DNA of 64,000 nt from Macrocystis pyrifera (taxonomy: Eukaryota; Sar; Phaeophyceae; Laminariales; Laminariaceae), in contig JASSKH010000016.1 of NCBI GenBank assembly GCA_031763025.1, positions 4,774,001-4,838,000 of the forward strand, in the 5' to 3' direction. Shown here piece by piece: positions 57,801-64,000 of this stretch (the stretch's first letter is position 1; every line of letters starts with the position of its first letter). A model generated the notes under the pieces. That model was not told the DNA's origin. It did not search any database and saw nothing but the letters and a program-made list of their open reading frames with translations. The position numbers and the translations under genes are program-made.

Positions 57801-60800
57801 AAAAAGGTCTCGATCGCTTCGCTCCCTCGGCCTTTGCCTCAACATGAAGGTACACACGTTTCATTGATACAATAGAAACTACTGTAAGGTAGCGATGGGT
57901 TTTTCAACACACCAAAATTTAATGTGTAAGCATGAGTGCCGTGTAAACGAGGAATGGTAGCTACCAGTACGAGATAATCACCGGTAATGACCCCGTATAC
58001 AAGATTTCAACTTTTTTCAAGGTCCCTCGTAAAAAACGCCTCCACACATACTGGAAACACCCTGGATTTTTGTAGGGAAATATAGACTAAAGATGTTACG
58101 TACAAACGCTACATGAATTCAAGGCTTATAAACTCAATTTCCACCACATTCTCCCTCACTAAACCTGACTTATCTCTCCTTGCGAGTAAGTCAGGAACAC
58201 CCGATGAGACTCTGAATATCCAAGTTTTACCTCCGACTTTTCGGTACCGGACTCAGTATGCAATGATCGCATTGCTTTCATCGTTCCTTCCTAGGTGTTT
58301 TCTAAGTGAGTGAGTTTTACAGGTTCTTGAACATGAGATATTCCCCTTTTTTCCTTTTTTCTCGGGGGACGAAGGCGAGAATCGAACCACGGACCTCGCT
58401 CTTCAAAATCTCACGCCCTGTCTGCGACGCCATTGTAGGGAAATGTAGACTAAAAATGTTACGTAACAAACGCTACATGAATTTAAGGCTTATAAACTCG
58501 ATTTCCACCACATTTTTGTTTTTCTTGGTCGCAGATAGCTCTCTAGCTAGACTAGCCCTGGATATTTTATGGTGTCGGTAATGGCGAGCTGTAGTTACTT
58601 TCAGCTTATATCGGTGATCACCGGCACGTGACAACTCTGTATTGCGGAATCTACCATCCCTACTGTAGTGTAAACTTATCATGCCTGGTATGCCGGTATA
58701 TCCTACCTGGTACCTGCTAAATACGTAAAATTATTTATGCTTCGGCCTTTGGCTGCAGTATACTACCTGGTATAATACTTGAGCTTTACCGCACACCCAC
58801 GAGAACGAGCACTGAGAAGCCCAAGCTGAAATTTACAGGAAACTGAAAGTTCGGGAATATTTTTCTTGAAGTTAGTGTGCACAGATGAAATATAGAACGC
58901 ACCCATCATCAAACAAGAAATCCAGTCTGGACCCAGTTTTCCTGTTTCTTGATGTGTTCCTACTGTAGGTGACCTGTGCTACTCTACTGGTATACCATAG
59001 GGTACATACAACAAGCAATACCGGTATAATATGGATCCACCGGATTCGGCAAACGTCAACCTGAAAACATGGCCGTGACTTCGACCATCGTGAACCTTGG
59101 ATAGAAACAAAGTACGAGAATATGAAATACCTTGAGTATAATTTATTAGTAGTACGACGTACCAGGTACTGTAGCAGGTATCCGTATTCCGCGTACCAAG
59201 TACGGTACGTTGTACTGTAGCTTTGTGCCAGTATGTTTATACCCGGTAGCTTGCAACGCATTCCCGGGAAAACTAAGAGACGGAATATTCACCTCTGCCC
59301 CTATCAGGACCACGAGTATTCCACCTCGAGAGTATCAGTAGATCAGTACTATCTGCAACACTTGAGGCGTAAAAAAAATGCGCTTGGCGTACAACGGCCA
59401 TCCGCCCACACCCACCCACCGACCCACCCACGAACCCACGCAAACACCCGCCCACTCACTCATTACCAACCCGACTACCCACCCACCCACCCACCCACCC
59501 ACATACCCCTCACAAAGAATTAAAAGCGGGAAAGGTGAGATTTTACTCCACAAGTCTGACCTCAGAGTCGAGCGCTCTACCGCTTCCGCCAAAATAAAAA
59601 AATGCGCGATTATTTTGCGACCCCGGGGGGGCAACTTTCGACGCTCCCCGCCCGCCGAGTTTGGCGGCGGCGCCCTTTCTTTCGCCGGAGACATCGAGGG
59701 CTGCTGCTACCTGCTGTGTTGGGGGGGCGTGGGACGGTCGCGCGGCCGCGAGAGGTCGGCTGGCTATCGGGAGCAACCGGTGTTGAACAAACTAAACTAA
59801 AACAGACATCTTTGTGAAGGGCCTTTTGGACATGACCACTACGCAACGCCATTGAGTAATAAGGATAAGCCTATTACCTATTGCCCTATTCTGTAGATCA
59901 CCGCCCGTTGTATGACGCCTACGTGGAATCGAGACTCGACCAGTACAGCTTTAAGTTAAAGTTATATCCTTGCAGCTTCAGCTTTGATATTCAATACGTA
60001 TCGCTACGAGTGCTGCTTTTTTTCATGTAGCCCTGTAGCACTTGGATCAAATTTGTTTTTGTAGCACGAAAATGCTACCCTCTGTAACCACGCGGACGCA
60101 CACTTCGGTAGGTTTTGGCTATTGTCGAGGGAGAGCAAGCATACGGTGTTTTTTGTGTCGATTCGGCGTGGACCTGTTGCATGCATGTCTCGATCGCCTT
60201 GGAACCAGAAACCCTCGGACCACTCCCCTCCCTCCGAAATTACCACCACACAGGCGGAAGGATTTGATCCGGAGGGAATGATTGGAGAGATTCAACAGCT
60301 TAAAGTAATCAGCACGAAACATCGGGGAGAATTTTTCACTGCAAACAGACCTGTTTTTGTGCAATTCAAGGTGAGTCGGAGCTTACTGCACTGCTGCAGC
60401 ATAGTATGTCCGTAACATATTGTTGCGCCTCCCAACTGCCGAAAGATATACCAACCTAGAAGGAGATGCGCTAGGGTAAAGCTACCTCTCAAGATTATTC
60501 GTTGCCCCTCGATACGTAGCGCTTTTGTTTATTTTGTTCACGAGTCGGCTCACAACGGGATAACGCGAACCAGCTCTGCAGACGGTGTGATTCGCTGGCG
60601 ACCGTGTCACGCAGGCGTGGCACCCCTTGACCAATGATGCCGCCCCTGCCGAAAATAGCAAAAACATATTTCACACCATGGTCGCTTCAGCAGGGGTGAT
60701 CACCTGAGCCACTACAATGCTGCATCGCTATCAGGCATCTTCATCGCATGATACGTGGAATCCAGCGGCTTCGATTGAGCCGATGGGAATCTGTTACCCG

Positions 60801-61546
60801 TTGCCACGCTGTTGCTCGACTGTTGTGTTGAATGTCGAATATAGAGCGTACCCCTCAAGTCCTTCCCGTCGTTTCGGTCGCAGATCTACCGCAGGAATGA
60901 CCGCACGAACGAAGGTGTCCTTCCTTCCGGCTTGATTCTGTTTTACGTCAATCTCGTGTTAAAACTGAAGCTGGTATCAGGTCCAGGGCTTGCCTTCGGA
61001 GCGGCCATACGATGAGCATGGGCAGCACTAAAATACAGCCGTGCACCGTACTGGCAGCTTCGACGACTCCTTTGAGATGCTGCGCTGTTGGAACGGTTTT
61101 TAAATAGCGACTCCTAGTCCAGTGACGCTACAGCCTCCTTCCACGCTTGCCAGCGGCTATGTTCTATGATTTTTCTCTCGGGTTGAGCTCGCGTCACTTT
61201 CAGGATTCCAGTAGGCGTGAATCAAAGTTGAGAGACAGCCGTTAGGTGTGCCTTTGCGTCCGAAAATTATCTGCGTTGGATCTGTAGCCAGCCGACACCC
61301 TTATCGCGTCCTTGATCAACAGCAACTGTACAAGCTCGTTGACCAGCCGGCATCCTTTCTGCCTTTTTTTGTCGACTCGACCAACAGCATCCTTACAAGT
61401 TCAAGGCACACTTTGAGTTCGGGGAGGTGAGACAAGCCACACAGGAGGAACTCGATAAGCAGCAGCAGGAAATTGCTGTGGTCGAAGCTGAACAGGCGGC
61501 GGCCGCGGAGGTGGCAGCGGCGGCGAAAGCAGCGGCAGCTGAATAG
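54856..61546 (+). CDS. ftrV: ferredoxin-thioredoxin reductase, variable chain, plastid-targeted, five exons
   Basis: Non-catalytic partner of the FTR catalytic chain in the plastid stroma; FTR passes electrons from ferredoxin to thioredoxin for light control of enzymes. Exons: 54856-54893, 55013-55131, 55375-55577, 60254-60370, 61388-61546; GT-AG and phases all agree, 211 residues. The core (about 96-175) has IEPGDAVIVVEKGLRFFHV, GFDPEGMIGEI, TANRPVFVQF and YKFKAHFEFGEV, the SH3-like barrel pattern of FTR variable chains. Residues 1-25 form a signal peptide (LPTSLAGTVLLLIS core) with AQA|FA, then a basic/Ser segment: a bipartite secondary-plastid presequence. An acidic linker (62-90) precedes the core and an Ala/Glu-rich tail ends the protein. 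Intron 4 is 4.7 kb and full of repeats. PsaE-like barrels are the main alternative. Confidence 0.8.
56160..56370. repeat. dispersed 200-bp repeat, copy in ftrV intron 4
   Basis: Shares a CCGCCGCACTCA start, TCCCACGCGCTAGCTTCAGC and GTAGAAATCGGATACGTACG with the segments at 31650-31860 and 57510-57720. No ends or target duplication identified. Confidence 0.6.
56392..57101. mobile_element. Harbinger-like non-autonomous DNA transposon, copy 2 (about 710 bp)
   Basis: Starts GGGCAGTCCTAACGAAC and ends GTTCGTTAGGAACGGTCC with TAA after it; the interior matches 940-1370 (for example CACGCGCACCAACGG and TTCGTACGCCGCTTGTGGAC). Ends are less exact than in copy 1, and the left flank is GAA. It lies within ftrV intron 4. 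Confidence 0.75.
57510..57720. repeat. dispersed 200-bp repeat, second copy in ftrV intron 4
   Basis: CCGCCGCACTCA, AAGTCCCACGCGATAGC, GTGGAAATCGGCAACGTACA. Same family and orientation as 31650-31860. Confidence 0.6.
58070..58515. repeat. direct repeat pair of about 83 bp
   Basis: TGTAGGGAAATATAGACTAA near 58072 and TGTAGGGAAATGTAGACTAA near 58435, both running on through ACGCTACATGAATT and TTTCCACCACATT. Inside ftrV intron 4. Confidence 0.75.
59396..59512. repeat. CCCA/CACC simple repeat
   Basis: Imperfect CCCACCCA runs, densest at 59475-59505. Inside ftrV intron 4. Confidence 0.85.
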
Positions 61547-63065
61547 ACTGGGGATTGGGCACTTGGCACATCGCTGGATATGTGGCGGGTTTGATCGTTG
61601 TAGGTGCAAGGGGTGCCAGCCCATAGAATGGACATAGACGTCATCATTTAGATGCGAGCTCAGTAAGCGGTGTTTCTTCACGACCCGTGAGAATCGGTTG
61701 TCTTCTGCTCGCGCTTGCGACGAAGACGGGATGGAGCCTGGATTGAAGTCACATATGCCAGGTACTTTTTTTTGTAGATTGCACCACAAGGTTTCGCCCG
61801 CGATTGCAGGACGGCGTAGGGATTGGGATCCGGCCCGGGTAGCACCTGTGACGCTCTCTTGTTTACGAAGGCATGCCTTTTGTTGCAGAATTGTCGACTT
61901 TCAAGATTCGTCTCCCGTCAAAATAGATTTATACGTCATACACAACGGGGACAGGTTTCGCATTTGTTGGTACGTTTTATTGTATACGTACGAGCCCCAT
62001 GCAAACACACGCACAAAGGCGGCTCTCAACAACATGCCATCAGGGGGGTGTGGGTCCTTACCGTGGAGATGCAGCGAGTAGCTGATTTTAGTCGTGGTTT
62101 TGTTCCGCGCTTACTTTTCTTGTCAGGGGACACTCTTGTGAGGTTACCGAACCCGAAAGCACGATCACAAACGCGCAAGCGCAAAACTATATTTCAACCA
62201 TGCCAACTAAAATCGGACGTCAGTGTCGCACCGTGGAAATTTGTGGCTGACAATGTTGAAGTAGTTTATCTCATCTTGTATGTGTAAATGTAGGCTTTGA
62301 ATTTTTCAGCCATGGTTTTTTCGTTCTTAAAAGCCTAGGCGTTGTTTTTTTTGTAGAACTCCTTGGCTGGCGTAAGTGGGCCTTTAGCACATCATGCCTC
62401 AAACGATTACACCTGAGAGGAAAGCCACCAACGTGTCAATTTGCATACGTCAGATTGATTGCACTTGGTCGTCGACGCTGTGCGCGGGGGGCAGGGCCGA
62501 CCACCGACTCGGATGTTTTTGGTAACATAGTCAACTATTTTTGAGCGGCAACCGTCGTGTTTCCCTTTCGAAGCCCGTCGTTAGGTTTGACTCATCACGA
62601 TATTTCATCCCGAATCTTGATCTCCATTCCGATCCTTCCCAAGAACAAGAAGCCTAGTGCTCATTGGGAAACACAATGTCTGTGGTACCACGTGCATATT
62701 TCCCCCCCGTTGACCATGAGCGTCACCTGAAAGGATTATTACGACATATTGATTGGTGCCCGCTTTGGTCCTCAAAATTGACGTTTTTTAAGCTGCTCTC
62801 TAGACCCCTGCGGATACCCTTTTGCAACAGTTCGAAGTCCATTCCCAAGGCAAGAGTTCAAGTCACAAGCGTCCATTTATCTGCAAACAGAGTCGCAGCC
62901 CCCAAAATAAAATACAACCCTATCGCACTTAAGTAGTATTCTCTTCACACCTTTGCTACATGTCTATGTATCTAAACAACGAGCACGCCCATTGTTCGAT
63001 CGTGCGCCCACCCTGCCCTGGTCAACAAACAAAAAACTGCAAACAAAACCGAGAGCATCCATCTT
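61547..63065. other. no gene recognised
   Basis: 3' flank of ftrV and intergenic DNA up to the stop codon of the minus-strand gene. Frames at 61823-62287 and elsewhere show no known motif. Confidence 0.5.
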
Positions 63066-63632
63066 CTACGCGCTCATAGTGTCGTGGAGTGCCTGGATGA
63101 AGTCGTGGACGTCTTCCTTGTTGATCTCCATCACGCTAGCCTCGAAGCCGTCGTGTCTGGCACGCGCTTGGATCTGCTGTGCAGCGAGCTGGAAGCACGC
63201 CCCGAACCGGTTCTTGACCACCGTGCCCGCTTTCTTGGGACACGTCACACCCACCACCAAGTAAGTTGACGCTCGCTCTGCCATGATAATGAGCGGCCGC
63301 GCCTTGTCCCCCGCCCACCTTCCGTTTTCCCGGTGTACGTCAATAAGAAAGGCCGCCAATTTTCTCAAGGCCATCGGCTGTGTGAAAAGCTTCTCATCCG
63401 TCTCGCTGCTGCGGATGAATGCGTATCGAAAGTGCTTGAACAGAGTCAAGCTCCTCTTCTCCATCATCGATACCGCTTGCTGCACCACCGCCCTCTGAAG
63501 AGACATGCTTAAAGAAAGACCTTGCGTCACAGAGGCAGGAATCTTCCCAGACAGTGCATCGTAAGCGGCGTTGAAGCTGTCCACCCACCCCTCTTCGTCT
63601 TCTTTCACGCTCGCGCTGTCATCGGATGACCC
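63066..63632 (-). CDS. unrecognised gene, last exon (partial)
   Basis: An uninterrupted 188-codon frame plus stop. In the same frame, upstream of a GTG, it runs back to an acceptor-like TTTGCCTGACAG (plus 63633-63644), just past which lies an in-frame TGA, so I take it as a terminal exon starting at 63632 in phase 0; earlier exons would lie beyond 63632 or outside the window. Content: an acidic start (DDSASVKEDEEGWVDSF), amphipathic helices (SLQRAVVQQAVSMMEKR, FTQPMALRKLAAFLIDVH), a hydrophobic ASTYLVVGVTCP strand, and a C-terminus VMEINKEDVHDFIQALHDTM. No signal peptide or membrane segment. I do not recognise the family. Confidence 0.55.
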   Translation of the reverse strand, partial: GSSDDSASVKEDEEGWVDSFNAAYDALSGKIPASVTQGLSLSMSLQRAVVQQAVSMMEKRSLTLFKHFRYAFIRSSETDEKLFTQPMALRKLAAFLIDVHRENGRWAGDKARPLIIMAERASTYLVVGVTCPKKAGTVVKNRFGACFQLAAQQIQARARHDGFEASVMEINKEDVHDFIQALHDTMSA

Positions 63633-64000
63633 CTGTCAGGCAAATTGGGGTCATCGTCGTTCGGTCAAGGTCGTTCGTCAACTGTTGCGATTGAATGTAG
63701 CAATGAGGACTTTAGTTCGAGATGGAAAATAGTGTTAATTTTTGTTTGATTACTAAAACATGGCGACCACAGCATGGGTCGAACGTGATATACATATTTT
63801 TTCCCGGAACTACAGTACACACCAAGGAACTGTGCAACACGCCCGCAGCAAGCCATTAATAGTACGTACCCTTGGCTCGTGAGTAAAGACAGGCACTGGG
63901 CGGCATTTTCGAAAATCCGAAAACCGGATGGGAGGCGTTATTCTCAAAAACGAAAAAACTGGTTCAACGGACCGTTTTTTCGGTCCGGTTATCACCTGTT
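63633..64000. other. probable intron of the minus-strand gene
   Basis: No coding stretch in phase with 63066-63632 found before the window edge. Confidence 0.4.

Overview
This is a stretch of eukaryotic nuclear DNA: the genes are split by GT-AG introns of about 150 bp to almost 5 kb, and most of the window is repeats. The best indication of the host is the ferredoxin-thioredoxin reductase variable-chain gene at 54.9-61.5 kb. Its predicted protein starts with an ER-type signal peptide followed by an Ala-Phe cleavage motif (AQA|FA) and a transit-like segment, the bipartite presequence typical of secondary plastids. I infer a photosynthetic stramenopile (ochrophyte), quite possibly a brown alga; the species is not determined.

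Left part (1-24 kb): almost entirely repeats. There is a Harbinger-like non-autonomous element (0.8-1.5 kb), tandem repeats (4.1-4.6 kb), a tRNA-derived SINE (4.7 kb), a MITE that is a perfect 85-bp-arm hairpin (5.1 kb), a LINE remnant (5.9-6.4 kb), and a roughly 120-bp-unit minisatellite (9.0-14.7 kb). A complete 3.8-kb LTR retrotransposon that encodes only Gag split the minisatellite (4-bp target duplication, LTRs differing at about one base). Further on are a short spliced gene I cannot name (17.9-18.8 kb), a second SINE, a fold-back repeat cluster (22.3-23.4 kb) and a piggyBac-type MITE (23.8 kb).

Middle (24.0-29.8 kb): a 5.76-kb Ty3/gypsy-type retrotransposon on the minus strand with seemingly identical 230-bp LTRs. 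Gag, protease and pol (RT, RNase H, integrase, C-terminal chromodomain-like segment) lie in successive -1 frames.

Right part (33-64 kb): the conserved host genes. A ten-exon monofunctional dihydroorotase gene (pyrC type, minus strand, 33.3-40.3 kb) stands head to head with a twelve-exon exonuclease 1 gene (EXO1, plus strand, 40.8-52.2 kb), separated by only 468 bp. The FTR variable-chain gene (five exons, plus strand) follows. The terminal exon of an unrecognised minus-strand gene ends the window. Pyrimidine synthesis, DNA mismatch/recombination repair and plastid redox control are unrelated housekeeping roles, so no operon-like logic is implied apart from the probable shared pyrC/EXO1 promoter. 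Introns are loaded with MITEs, a SINE and simple repeats, and the palindromic 9-mer TACCWGGTA is strikingly over-represented across the window.
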